From positions 1 through 44,262 of the forward strand of contig JALWYS010000153.1 of NCBI GenBank assembly GCA_027003115.1: a stretch of DNA of 44,262 nt, in the 5' to 3' direction. This document shows, in pieces, positions 1 through 7,890 of this stretch. Numbering within the stretch: the first letter of the stretch is position 1; every line of letters starts with the position of its first letter. The notes under the pieces are model-generated. The model saw only the letters and a list, made by a program, of their open reading frames with translations. It was not told where the DNA came from and did no database searches. The translations under genes were made by a program, and so were the position numbers. The DNA is from Deltaproteobacteria bacterium (lineage in GTDB: Bacteria; Desulfobacterota; Dissulfuribacteria; Dissulfuribacterales; QOAL01).

Positions 1-2
1 GC

Positions 3-449
3 CACAACCTTGAAACCGCACCGGACTCTTTAAAGTCCTCGCTGATTGTAATTGTGGCAACCCTGGTCTTCGAGGTAATCTATCGCCTAGTTACCAAAAA
101 GAGACTTTCCGAGTTCATAGACTGGAATCTGAAAGAAAAGGAGGAATTCCTGGATAACTTTGAAAGATACCTTGAGCCAATACTTCGGGCCATAGAGGCC
201 CGCTTCAAGGGAGCCGAGGTGTATCTGCTTGACGAGCTTGCAAGGGGTGAACGAAAGACTGCCAACAAGCTTCACATTGGAATATCGACCAGGGAAAGCA
301 TTAGCGCTGAAGAACAGGAAAGGGGAGAATCTGACATAAGAAGAAGTGCAGGCCTAAAGCCCCACCATCCACTTAAATTATCTTTTGTAACCCAGGAAGA
401 AAACGTTAAATTAAGGCCTCATAACCCCAAAAAGATTTCCAGGAAATAG
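3..449 (+). CDS. Unrecognised protein, 5'-partial; possible degenerate nucleotidyltransferase-like fold
   Basis: The reading frame is open to the left window edge, so the gene starts upstream; the internal GTG at 54 is not needed as a start. The visible part begins with a hydrophobic stretch (SLIVIVATLVFEVIYRLV), then a charged helical region, then a segment EVYLLDELARGERK. That segment resembles the 'YLFGSRARGE' core of MNT/Pol-beta-type minimal nucleotidyltransferases, but the catalytic Gly-Ser is replaced by Asp-Glu and the following DxD is replaced by KLH. The tail is basic. If related to that fold it would be catalytically dead. This is a weak visual similarity; I do not otherwise recognise the protein. 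It lies 48 bp upstream of the methyltransferase gene on the same strand. Confidence 0.5.
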   Translation, partial: HNLETAPDSLKSSLIVIVATLVFEVIYRLVTKKRLSEFIDWNLKEKEEFLDNFERYLEPILRAIEARFKGAEVYLLDELARGERKTANKLHIGISTRESISAEEQERGESDIRRSAGLKPHHPLKLSFVTQEENVKLRPHNPKKISRK

Positions 450-497
450 ATTATCGATTATCTGGTTGGAACTATTTTCCATTAAGGAACAGCTATA

Positions 498-1643
498 GTG
501 AAAAACAAGACGCGATACAGCTTATTTGCAATATGCCAGCCAGGCCTTGAAGACATCCTGCGGCTCGAACTAAACCGGCTGGGAATAGAAGGCGTAAAGA
601 CAACAGGTGGCGTGGAATTTTCTGGCGATATTCTCACCATCTATTCCGTAAATCTTTGGCTAAGAACCGCAACTAGGGTCCTTGCAAGGATAGGAAAATT
701 TCCGCTTTCTTCCCTCTCAGATGTGAAAAAGAGGCTTTCCAGGTACCCATGGGAGATTTACATTGGAAGGTCAAAAGGCGTAAGAATAAGGGTAAGCTGC
801 CACAAGTCAAGGATATATCACAGCGGCGCCCTGGCAGAACGGGTGTGCGAGGCCATCTCCCATAGGCTTGGAACAAGGCTAAGCCTTTTAAAGGAGAAGG
901 CAGGGAAAAGGTCCCCGCTAATCTTTGTACGCCTGGTAAGAGACCAGTGTGTGGTTAGTGTTGATACCTCTGGAGAGCATCTCCACAAAAGGGGATTCAA
1001 GAAATTTTCTGTAAAGGCTCCCCTGAGGGAAAACCTTGCCGCAGCCATGCTCATAGCCTCTGGTTATGACGGAAACCGCCCCCTTCTTGACCCCTTTTGC
1101 GGCTCTGGAACCATCCTTTTCGAGGCCGCAATGATTGCCTGCAGGATTCCCCCTGGCCTTAAAAGGCACTTTGGTTTCATGAACTGGACAACCTTTGACC
1201 GCGGTCTGTGGAACGAGGTGGTAAGAAGGTCCGAGGCCTTTTTCAGGACGCCTAGATACCCCATAACTGGGATCGACAAGGACGAGGCTGCTGTGGCTTC
1301 TGCCTTGGCAAATTCCGAGGCCGGAGGGCTGAGCCAATTTGTCTCTATTTCGCAGGGGGATTTTTTCCACCTTGTGCCTGAAAAATTCCCTGTTCCGGGA
1401 ATAGTTGTTACCAATCCGCCCTATGGCAAAAGGCTCAAGGAAAACAACAGCCTCCTTGAGTTTTATGCTGAAATGGGGCAGGTTTTCAGGAAAAGGTTTA
1501 AATGCTGGGATTTCACCCTTATAATTCCGAAAGAGGCCCCAATGTTAAAGAAAAGCCTTGGACTGGGGCTCGGGAGAATAACCACCTTTTCAAATGGTGG
1601 TCTGCCTGTGGATCTCCTTTCCACCGTGAGAAAACAGGGTTAA
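498..1643 (+). CDS. THUMP-domain class I RNA (guanine-N2)-methyltransferase, RlmL N-half/YpsC-like
   Basis: A 381-residue protein with a GTG start (MKNKTRYS). The N-terminal ~165 residues have the ferredoxin-like plus THUMP pattern of RNA-binding methyltransferases (FAICQPGLEDILRLEL near the start). The C-terminal half is a SAM-dependent domain with the SAM-binding loop LDPFCGSGTILFEAA around residue 198 and the catalytic TNPPYGKRL motif around residue 310. This matches the family that makes m2G in 23S rRNA (E. coli RlmL first half) or related tRNA positions. The length fits the monofunctional form; the RlmK half found in the E. coli fusion is absent. The exact target nucleotide cannot be read from the sequence. 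The next gene starts 12 bp downstream on the same strand. Confidence 0.88.
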   Translation: MKNKTRYSLFAICQPGLEDILRLELNRLGIEGVKTTGGVEFSGDILTIYSVNLWLRTATRVLARIGKFPLSSLSDVKKRLSRYPWEIYIGRSKGVRIRVSCHKSRIYHSGALAERVCEAISHRLGTRLSLLKEKAGKRSPLIFVRLVRDQCVVSVDTSGEHLHKRGFKKFSVKAPLRENLAAAMLIASGYDGNRPLLDPFCGSGTILFEAAMIACRIPPGLKRHFGFMNWTTFDRGLWNEVVRRSEAFFRTPRYPITGIDKDEAAVASALANSEAGGLSQFVSISQGDFFHLVPEKFPVPGIVVTNPPYGKRLKENNSLLEFYAEMGQVFRKRFKCWDFTLIIPKEAPMLKKSLGLGLGRITTFSNGGLPVDLLSTVRKQG

Positions 1644-1655
1644 AAACACTTTACC

Positions 1656-2711
1656 ATGCCGTTTTTAGACAGAATTGTACCGGAAACACTCCTTGAAAAT
1701 TGGAGGGAGATAAAGGAGCCCTCTGTGATTCACGAGACAGACCAGTGCCTCATGGCAAATCAGGCCTTCTTGGAGCTTTTCCGAATAAACAGGCCAGATG
1801 CCATAAAAGAGATGTACATGGCCCAGTTCGTCTCCCCCTGGCCATCCTATCATCTGCGTCTTGGAGTCAGGCAGGCCCTTGGAAGGAGCCTTGACGGCAA
1901 GGAGTTTGATATTGAGGTTACCTCGCTTCCCTTTTATTCATCAACTGACGGGATGCTCTATCAGAGCATAATAAGGGATATTTCCAGGATGAAGCTGTGG
2001 GAAGACAAGATGCTTCAGTCAGAGCGCCTTACGGCCATGGGAAAGCTTGCCGGAGAGATCGCCCATGAAATAAACAACCCCTTAGGTGGCATTCTGCTAT
2101 ATGCCAATCTGGTGAAGGAAGACCTCACTTCGGACCATCCGGCGGCAGTCAATCTAGAAAAGATTGTAAAGCTTGCAACCAAGTGCCGCATCATAGCAAA
2201 GGGACTTTTGAACTTTGGCCGCTCATCCTCCAGGAGTTATGCCCCAGTGGACTTGAATCACGTGATAACCGACATGTTTTCCCTTATTGAAGATCACAAG
2301 CTTTTTTCCCATGTAAAGACACGCTTTCATCTTGAGCCTGACTTACCACATCTTATGGGGGACAGGGGCCAGCTGGAGCAGGTCATAGTGAACCTCCTTA
2401 TAAATGCTGCCGAGGCCCTTAAGGGAAATGGCAGGATAGAGGTGGTTACGAGAAGCAAGGGGCTTCCTTCCTGTGTGGAGCTTCTTGTGGATGATTCAGG
2501 GGCCGGAATAGACCAGGAGCTGAGGCTAAAGATATTTGAGCCCTTTTTCAGCACAAAGCAGCACCGGGGGGGTACGGGCCTTGGCCTTTCCATAACCCAC
2601 GGTATAGTCCAGAGGCACGGGGGCAAGATCGTTGTTGAGGACAGCCCCCTTGGTGGGGCAAGGTTCAGGATATCCCTTCCCCTTGAAAACACCTATTCAA
2701 CTGGATCGTAA
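1656..2711 (+). CDS. PAS-domain sensor histidine kinase, NtrB-like
   Basis: A 351-residue cytoplasmic kinase with no membrane segment. A short PAS-like domain covers roughly residues 10-110. A HisKA dimerisation domain follows with the phospho-acceptor His137 in the H-box GEIAHEINNPLGG. The HATPase domain shows an N-box (NLLINAAEAL), a G1 box (VDDSGAGI), an F-box (FEPFFSTK) and a G2 box (GGTGLGLSITHG). The next gene starts 10 bp downstream and encodes a sigma-54 response regulator, so the two form a cognate pair. With no transmembrane sensor, the signal is probably cytoplasmic or received through protein partners; the ligand is unknown. Confidence 0.92.
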   Translation: MPFLDRIVPETLLENWREIKEPSVIHETDQCLMANQAFLELFRINRPDAIKEMYMAQFVSPWPSYHLRLGVRQALGRSLDGKEFDIEVTSLPFYSSTDGMLYQSIIRDISRMKLWEDKMLQSERLTAMGKLAGEIAHEINNPLGGILLYANLVKEDLTSDHPAAVNLEKIVKLATKCRIIAKGLLNFGRSSSRSYAPVDLNHVITDMFSLIEDHKLFSHVKTRFHLEPDLPHLMGDRGQLEQVIVNLLINAAEALKGNGRIEVVTRSKGLPSCVELLVDDSGAGIDQELRLKIFEPFFSTKQHRGGTGLGLSITHGIVQRHGGKIVVEDSPLGGARFRISLPLENTYSTGS

Positions 2712-2721
2712 AGAAAGAAAA

Positions 2722-4107
2722 ATGAAGGAAAGCATTCTCATAATAGACGATGACACTGCCATAAGGGACGGATGTGCCCAGGTCTTGAATAAGAGCGGCT
2801 ACGATGTGATAGAAAGTCCAACCGGCAAGGATGGGCTTAAAAAGGTGGACAGGTACGAGTTTGACCTCATCCTTGTGGATCTTAAGCTTCCGGACATCCA
2901 CGGGCTTGATCTCATCAGGAGCATCAGGGAAAGGGATCTTTCCGTGCCCATAGTGGTAATTACAGGCTATGGGACCATCCAGAACGCCGTAGAGGCCATG
3001 CGGCTTGGGGCAAGCGATTTCCTTCCAAAGCCCTTTGAGCCAGACGAGCTTCGCCTGGTGGTGCAGAGAAATCTCAAGGCCCACCGTCTTGCCATTGAAA
3101 ACCTTTATCTTCGGGAGGAACTCAAAAAAAAGGAGGGGGAAAAAAGGATAGTTGGAAAGAGTGCCCAGATAGAGGCGCTTTTTCACCAGGTAAAAACCAT
3201 CGCATCAACCGATAGCACAGTCCTCATCACAGGAGAAAGCGGCACTGGAAAGGGCTTACTTGCGCGCTACATCCACGACCATAGCTCAAGGAGCGAGTTC
3301 CCCTTTGTCTCCGTGGATTGCTCCACCCTGGTGCCCACCCTGTTTGAAAGCGAGCTCTTTGGACACGTTAAGGGGGCCTTTACCGGGGCTGAATCCAACA
3401 AGATAGGGAAATTTGAGCTTGCAAGTGGAGGCACCCTTTTCCTGGACGAGATAGGAAACGTGAACCTTGAGCTACAGGCCAAGCTTTTAAAGGCGGTTGA
3501 GGAAAAGGAGATATCAAGGGTTGGAAGCCACAGGGTCACAAGGGTGGATGTGAGGATTATTGCCGCAACAAACAAGGACCTGAGAAAGGAGGTTGAGGAG
3601 GGGAGGTTCAGGGAAGATCTCTTTTTCAGGCTAAATGTCCTTGCACTTAGGACACCGCCCTTGAGGGAAAGACATGGAGACATACCAGAGCTCGCAAGAT
3701 ATTTCCTTGAGGTCTTTGGAAAGAAGTATAACAGGCCAAACCTTGCAATAACACCTGCCGTTCTTGCCCTGTTCGAAGAATACCGGTGGCCTGGTAACGT
3801 CCGTGAGCTTGAAAACATAGTGGAAAGGCTGGTCATCTTTTCCCGTGGGCGCATAATAGACGTGGAGGACCTTAGCCTCGCCGGAGTAAGGATTGGTGAG
3901 AGGATAGAGAAGGGGGCAAGGGCCCTGTCCAAAACCCAGGAAGGACAAGGGCTTGATGGGTCTGTCATGAGTCTTGAGGAGCTTGAAAAGAGACATATTC
4001 TTTCCCTTCTTGAAAAGACAGGCGGCAACAGGAGCGAGGCAGCACGTCTTCTTGGAATAGACAGGAAGACACTTAGGCAGAAACTTAAAAAGTGGGGCGT
4101 TCAGTGA
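2722..4107 (+). CDS. Sigma-54-dependent response regulator, NtrC family
   Basis: A 461-residue protein. The start was chosen at ATG 2722 (MKESILIIDDD): the open frame extends upstream to 2632, but that part overlaps the kinase gene and has no receiver homology. The receiver domain spans residues 1-120 with phospho-Asp53 (ILVDLKLPD) and Lys in LPKPF. The AAA+ domain has Walker A GESGTGKG at 171-178 and the sigma-54 contact loop GAFTGA at 218-223, with Walker B LFLDEIG after it. A Fis-type helix-turn-helix (GGNRSEAARLLGIDRKTL) closes the protein. It activates sigma-54 promoters when phosphorylated by the kinase just upstream. Its targets are not identifiable here; I found no convincing -24/-12 promoter in the window. 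Confidence 0.95.
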   Translation: MKESILIIDDDTAIRDGCAQVLNKSGYDVIESPTGKDGLKKVDRYEFDLILVDLKLPDIHGLDLIRSIRERDLSVPIVVITGYGTIQNAVEAMRLGASDFLPKPFEPDELRLVVQRNLKAHRLAIENLYLREELKKKEGEKRIVGKSAQIEALFHQVKTIASTDSTVLITGESGTGKGLLARYIHDHSSRSEFPFVSVDCSTLVPTLFESELFGHVKGAFTGAESNKIGKFELASGGTLFLDEIGNVNLELQAKLLKAVEEKEISRVGSHRVTRVDVRIIAATNKDLRKEVEEGRFREDLFFRLNVLALRTPPLRERHGDIPELARYFLEVFGKKYNRPNLAITPAVLALFEEYRWPGNVRELENIVERLVIFSRGRIIDVEDLSLAGVRIGERIEKGARALSKTQEGQGLDGSVMSLEELEKRHILSLLEKTGGNRSEAARLLGIDRKTLRQKLKKWGVQ

Positions 4108-4964
4108 CCTGTGACGTTGGAATCGTAAGCTACAGGTGTTTTAAAGGCCTTTCCAGCTGTCTTGAAAGCCTCTTAAGGGTGGAAAGGCCCTTTTTAGGAA
4201 GGGTATTTGTTGTTGAAAATGGCCCCAGGGATTTTCCCGCTACGCTTCTAGAGAGGTTTCCAGAGGTCGTATTCCATAAAAATCAGGGAAACGCAGGCTT
4301 TGCAAGGGCATGCAACCAGATAATCAGGCGCTCTGAGTCGCCCTACATCTGCCTTTTGAATCCAGATACGGTCTTGACTGCTCCTTTTATTGGAAAGGCC
4401 ACCCGGTTTCTGGACCAACACGGTGATGTTGCGGTCCTTGGTCCAAAAATTGTAAATCCAGACGGAACGGTTCAGGGCTCTGCAAGGGGTTTTCCTGCTC
4501 TTTCAACGGCCTTTTTTGGAAGGACATCCTTTATTACAAGGCTAATTCCTCAAAATCCCGTCTCAAGAAAGAACATCAAGACCACTGAATCTGCAGGTGA
4601 ACCAGTTGAGGTTGACTGGGTTTCCGGAGCCTGCATGGTGGTGAGAAAGACGGCCATCGAGCAGGTGGGCATGCTTGACCAGGGCTTTTTCATGTACTGG
4701 GAGGACTGTGATTGGTGCACAAGGTTCAGGCAGGCAGGCTGGAAGGTCATCTACCATCCGGGCCTTGGCCCTGTTGAACATACCTCAGGCTCTTGCAGTA
4801 AAAATGCACGTATAAAGAGTCTTTACTGGTTTCATAAAAGCGCCGTAAGGCTTTATGTAAAATACGATGCCACGCCTTTTAAGATTGGTTCGGCATTGGC
4901 TGTCCTTGGAGGCATCTTGCGTTTTCTCATCTTCCTTCCAGGTGCGCTTGTTTTAAAAAGATAA
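4104..4964 (+). CDS. Family 2 glycosyltransferase (rhamnosyltransferase/WcaE-like)
   Basis: About 286 residues from GTG 4104, which forms a 4-bp GTGA overlap with the regulator's stop codon; a GTG at 4092 is an alternative. The GT-A fold is recognisable: VGIVSYRCFKGL at the N-terminus, the nucleotide-sugar motif LLNPDTVL, and the acceptor-side motif FFMYWEDCDWCTRFRQAGW with the downstream VEHTSGS, all typical of GT2 enzymes that add rhamnose or similar sugars to surface polysaccharide. A C-terminal hydrophobic stretch (roughly the last 25 residues) suggests membrane association. Translational coupling to a two-component pair is unusual and might mean the regulator governs envelope polysaccharide; that is inference. 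Confidence 0.88.
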   Translation: MTCDVGIVSYRCFKGLSSCLESLLRVERPFLGRVFVVENGPRDFPATLLERFPEVVFHKNQGNAGFARACNQIIRRSESPYICLLNPDTVLTAPFIGKATRFLDQHGDVAVLGPKIVNPDGTVQGSARGFPALSTAFFGRTSFITRLIPQNPVSRKNIKTTESAGEPVEVDWVSGACMVVRKTAIEQVGMLDQGFFMYWEDCDWCTRFRQAGWKVIYHPGLGPVEHTSGSCSKNARIKSLYWFHKSAVRLYVKYDATPFKIGSALAVLGGILRFLIFLPGALVLKR

Positions 4965-4987
4965 CCCTCTCTTTTTTCCAGAGGACA

Positions 4988-5055
4988 TTTGGTGGCACTT
5001 TGTTAGTGTAAATTGGTAGCACGAAAAAAAAATATTGACTACTAATTGGGCGCAC
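4988..5055 (+). repeat. Three imperfect 11-bp direct repeats, candidate operators upstream of nikK
   Basis: TTTGGTGGCAC (4988-4998), ATTGGTAGCAC (5012-5022) and ATTGGGCGCAC (5045-5055) match at most positions and face the same way, with steps of 24 and 33 bp. The third lies inside the spacer of the predicted promoter, where a bound protein would block RNA polymerase. This could be the binding site of a metal-responsive repressor, but the arrangement does not fit the inverted-repeat NikR consensus. Confidence 0.4.
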
Positions 5056-5063
5056 CTTATGCT
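5035..5063 (+). promoter_or_regulatory. Predicted sigma-70 promoter of the nickel transporter operon
   Basis: A -35 box TTGACT (5035-5040) and a -10 box TATGCT (5058-5063) are separated by exactly 17 bp, with A-rich sequence just upstream. The Shine-Dalgarno GGGAGG at 5077-5082 follows, ahead of nikK. This is the clearest promoter seen in the window. Confidence 0.6.
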
Positions 5064-5092
5064 GAACAAAACTCCAGGGAGGTGTGAACAAG

Positions 5093-5863
5093 ATGAAGTG
5101 GGCGGTATCAATGGCTTTATTCCTTTATTTCCTGTTTGCCTTTATCTCTTCTTCATTTGCCCATTTTGGGGTGATACTGTCATCAAGAGACGCTGTTGAC
5201 GCACCAAACCAGGGCAGATTGCAGCTTGAACTCCAGTTCATGCACCCCTTTGATTACGAGTTTATGGACCTTGAGCGTCCAGAGGCCTTTGGGGTCGTGG
5301 TGAATGGAAAGAAGAAAGACCTTACTTCAACCCTTAGGCCCGAGACAATAAAATCCCACAAGGCCTGGCGTGCAACCTATCAGGTCTCTGCACCTGGAGA
5401 TCATATATTTTTCATGGTGCCAAATCCCTACTGGGAGCCTGCAGAAGACACCTACATCCAGCACCTTACAAAGGTGGTGGTTGGTGCCTTTGGCCTGGAA
5501 GATGGATGGAGCAGGCCCATTGGCCTAAAGGCCGAGATTGTGCCCCTTACAAGGCCATATGGACTCTGGAAGGGAAATCTCTTTTGTGGCACGGTCCTTT
5601 TGGATGGAAGGCCAAGCCCTGATACCAGGGTAGAAGTTGAATATTACAACAAGGATGGCAGTTTTCATGCCCCATCTCCCGTTTTTACCACACAGACCCT
5701 CTTTACAGGAAAGGACGGCACCTTTTGTTATGCGCTTCCAAGGGCAGGCTGGTGGGGTTTTTCTGCCCTTAATTCCCTTCCAGGAGCCATGAAAAGGAAG
5801 GGAAGGCAGGTTGACCTTGAGATTGGCGCAGTCATCTGGGTCCATGCAGTGGAGGTGCATTGA
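5093..5863 (+). CDS. nikK: NikK-like periplasmic component of nickel ECF transporter (DUF4198)
   Basis: A 256-residue exported protein. ATG 5093 is preferred over the GTG at 5084, which sits only one base after the Shine-Dalgarno GGGAGG. A signal peptide (hydrophobic core [16 protein letters not shown]) is followed directly by [10 protein letters not shown], so the mature protein begins with or near a histidine. The body carries DUF4198-type features ([17 protein letters not shown], later a carboxypeptidase-regulatory-like beta domain). In nickel ECF systems of Desulfobacterota, NikK with NikL replaces NikN as the extracytoplasmic helper of NikM. Its stop is followed within 3 bp by nikM, so the genes are translationally coupled. 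The nickel assignment rests on this gene set rather than on a defined metal-site motif. Confidence 0.78.
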   Translation: MKWAVSMALFLYFLFAFISSSFAHFGVILSSRDAVDAPNQGRLQLELQFMHPFDYEFMDLERPEAFGVVVNGKKKDLTSTLRPETIKSHKAWRATYQVSAPGDHIFFMVPNPYWEPAEDTYIQHLTKVVVGAFGLEDGWSRPIGLKAEIVPLTRPYGLWKGNLFCGTVLLDGRPSPDTRVEVEYYNKDGSFHAPSPVFTTQTLFTGKDGTFCYALPRAGWWGFSALNSLPGAMKRKGRQVDLEIGAVIWVHAVEVH

Positions 5864-5865
5864 CC

Positions 5866-7134
5866 ATGCACATATCTGAGGGCGTCCTTTCCATACCAGT
5901 CCTTGCGGCCGGGGCTGCCATAACCGTAGCTGGGCTTGCAATTGGAATAAGAAAGGTGCCTCCCAGGAAGCTTCCAAAGGTTGCGCTTCTGACTGCCGCC
6001 TTTTTTGTTGCGAGCCTTGTTCATGTTCCCATAGGCCCTTCCAATGCCCATCTCGTTTTAAATGGCCTTCTTGGGGTGCTTCTTGGATGGGCGGCATTTC
6101 CCGCCATATTCATAGGCCTTGTTCTCCAGGCCGTACTTTTCCAATTCGGAGGCCTTACTACCCTGGGTGTAAACACTGCCAATATGGCGATTCCAGGGGT
6201 AGTCTTCGGACTCATTGCAAGGAGGTTTCTGAGCCTAAAAATGCCCACTTTTTCCGCAATTGTTGCTGGCCTTGCAGGCGGCATGAGCATTCTGGGCTCA
6301 GGGCTACTTGTTGCCATAAGCCTTGGCCTCTCCGGTGATAGCTTTTCCCTTGTTTCAAGGCTCATATTTACCGCACACCTTCCAATTGCCCTTGTTGAGG
6401 CCTTTATCACTGGTTTTTCAATAAGGTTTCTCCTGAGGGTGAGACCTGAAATGGTTGGCTGTACCAGCCCTCTAAGAAGGGAGGAAAGTGCTAAAAAGAC
6501 GTTGAATGCGGCCCTTGTTGCCCTGGTAGCCTTCTTGATGATTGTGCCTCAAGGTGTCCAGGCCCACAGGGTAAACCTCTTTGCCTGGTTCGACGGAGAA
6601 AACATAGTGGGCAGGGCCTACTATTCAAACGGAAGGCCTGCCATTGAGGCAGCTCTAAAGGTAAAAAAAGAGGGCTTCAGGGAAAGTTTCCGTTTAAAGA
6701 CGGATAAAGAGGGCAGGTTCAGCTTTACGCCAAAGGGGCCAGGGAACTATGAACTTGTGCTTGAGGCAGGCCAGGGACACATGGCCAAGGCCTATGTCCA
6801 GGTAAAATTCAATGAGACACTTAAGACCGGGAAAGGAAGTAATACTACGCAAGGCGAAGCGGATGCAAAAGGCTCCTTTTATGAAGAAAAAGAAAGACCA
6901 TTCAAAAAGGATTCAGTGATAAAAGGTGTTCCAGGTTCTATAAAAAAGTGTCAGGACATGGAAAAAACTCTGGACAGGCTGCTAATAAGGAGGCTTGAGC
7001 CCATAAGGCGTGAGCTTGAGGCCCTTGCCGTCTCCCAGAACAAGGTCACCTTAAGGGACGTAATATCAGGCGTAGGATACATTTTGGGGATAGTAGGCAT
7101 ATGGGCGTACCTTTTATCAAGGAGGGAGAAATAG
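5866..7134 (+). CDS. nikM: NikM-NikL fusion: nickel ECF transporter substrate-binding membrane subunit with extracytoplasmic domain
   Basis: The start was set at ATG 5866 (MHISEGVL) rather than the TTG at 5860, because CbiM/NikM proteins bind metal through the N-terminal Met1-His2; GGAGG lies 10 bp upstream. Residues 1-200 are the multi-spanning CbiM/NikM domain, including the conserved HVPIGPSNAHLVLNGLLG segment. A hydrophobic, signal-like helix (about 217-232) is followed by AHRVNLFAWFDGENI at 233 and a beta-rich domain with GHMAKAYVQV, which is NikL-like (normally a separate periplasmic protein). A charged linker, a helical segment and a final transmembrane helix (about 398-417) complete the 422 residues. 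NikL is thus anchored at both ends to the membrane subunit. NikQ starts 3 bp later. Confidence 0.85.
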   Translation: MHISEGVLSIPVLAAGAAITVAGLAIGIRKVPPRKLPKVALLTAAFFVASLVHVPIGPSNAHLVLNGLLGVLLGWAAFPAIFIGLVLQAVLFQFGGLTTLGVNTANMAIPGVVFGLIARRFLSLKMPTFSAIVAGLAGGMSILGSGLLVAISLGLSGDSFSLVSRLIFTAHLPIALVEAFITGFSIRFLLRVRPEMVGCTSPLRREESAKKTLNAALVALVAFLMIVPQGVQAHRVNLFAWFDGENIVGRAYYSNGRPAIEAALKVKKEGFRESFRLKTDKEGRFSFTPKGPGNYELVLEAGQGHMAKAYVQVKFNETLKTGKGSNTTQGEADAKGSFYEEKERPFKKDSVIKGVPGSIKKCQDMEKTLDRLLIRRLEPIRRELEALAVSQNKVTLRDVISGVGYILGIVGIWAYLLSRREK

Positions 7135-7137
7135 CCC

Positions 7138-7890
7138 ATGACCTGCGAGCACATGGCCCAGGGGAAATCCCTGCTTCACCGGGCAGATCCACGGGTAAAG
7201 ATCATGGTTGCAATTTTGCTGTCTCTTGAGGTGGTGTTTCTAAGCTCTCTCATCTCCCTCTTTTTGGCCCTTGTTTCTGCGGCTTTCATGCTTTTTTCCA
7301 CTAGAATCGACACACGGCTTCTCCTTAAAAGGCTCCTAGTGGTTAATGTCTTTGTGGTTCTCCTATGGCTTATTATACCCTTTTCAACGCCTGGGCCTGC
7401 ACTTTTTACCCTTGGCCCTTTCACTTTGACCTCAACGGGGCTTCTGCTTTGTCTTGTCATTACTCTAAAGTGTAATGCCATAGTCATGTTCAACATGTCC
7501 CTTCTTTCTACTTCCACCGTCTTTGCCCTGGCCCATGCCCTGGATCATCTCAAGGTTCCTTCCGTGCTTGTCCAGCTCTTTTTCTTCTCATGGCGCTATC
7601 TGCATGTTCTTGAAGAGGAATATATGAGGATAAAAAGGGCAGCAGTGCTAAGGGGTTTCAGGCCAGGAACTAATCTTTTCACCTACAGGACCTATGCCAA
7701 TATCCTTGGAACCCTTTTTGTAAGAAGCTATGACAGGGGCCAGAGGGTTTACTGGGCCATGGTCTGCAGGGGTTTTGACGGGACCTTTTGGCTTTTGCAA
7801 CATTTCAGATTAAGGGGTACGGACTTTCTTCTCATGTCTTTTACAGCCCTTTTGTCAACGTCCCTTCTGTTCATTCAGTGGAGGAGTTAA
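7138..7890 (+). CDS. nikQ: NikQ/CbiQ-type transmembrane (T) subunit of the nickel ECF transporter
   Basis: A 250-residue membrane protein with several hydrophobic segments (for example VKIMVAILLSLEVVFLSSL and LLVVNVFVVLLWLIIPF). It starts with the typical T-subunit N-terminus (LLHRADPRVK). The cytoplasmic coupling helices contain the Arg-rich AAVLRGF and VYWAMVCRGF motifs, which correspond to the two A-R-G signatures that dock on the ATPase. The ATP-binding subunit gene starts at the next base after its stop codon, so production is coupled. Confidence 0.9.
   Translation: MTCEHMAQGKSLLHRADPRVKIMVAILLSLEVVFLSSLISLFLALVSAAFMLFSTRIDTRLLLKRLLVVNVFVVLLWLIIPFSTPGPALFTLGPFTLTSTGLLLCLVITLKCNAIVMFNMSLLSTSTVFALAHALDHLKVPSVLVQLFFFSWRYLHVLEEEYMRIKRAAVLRGFRPGTNLFTYRTYANILGTLFVRSYDRGQRVYWAMVCRGFDGTFWLLQHFRLRGTDFLLMSFTALLSTSLLFIQWRS

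Noticed and set aside
2665-3186. Minus-strand open frame inside the sigma-54 regulator gene
   Set aside because: Antisense to the receiver and the start of the AAA+ domain; no ribosome site or recognisable protein.
4965-4985. CCTCT/AGAGG inverted repeat after the glycosyltransferase gene as a terminator
   Set aside because: Only a 5-bp stem with an 8-base loop and no T-run afterwards; too weak to call.
4988-5022. Possible sigma-54 promoter (TGGCAC near 4993)
   Set aside because: The -24 element looks right, but the base pair expected 10 bp after GG is GT, not GC, and a far better sigma-70 promoter lies downstream.
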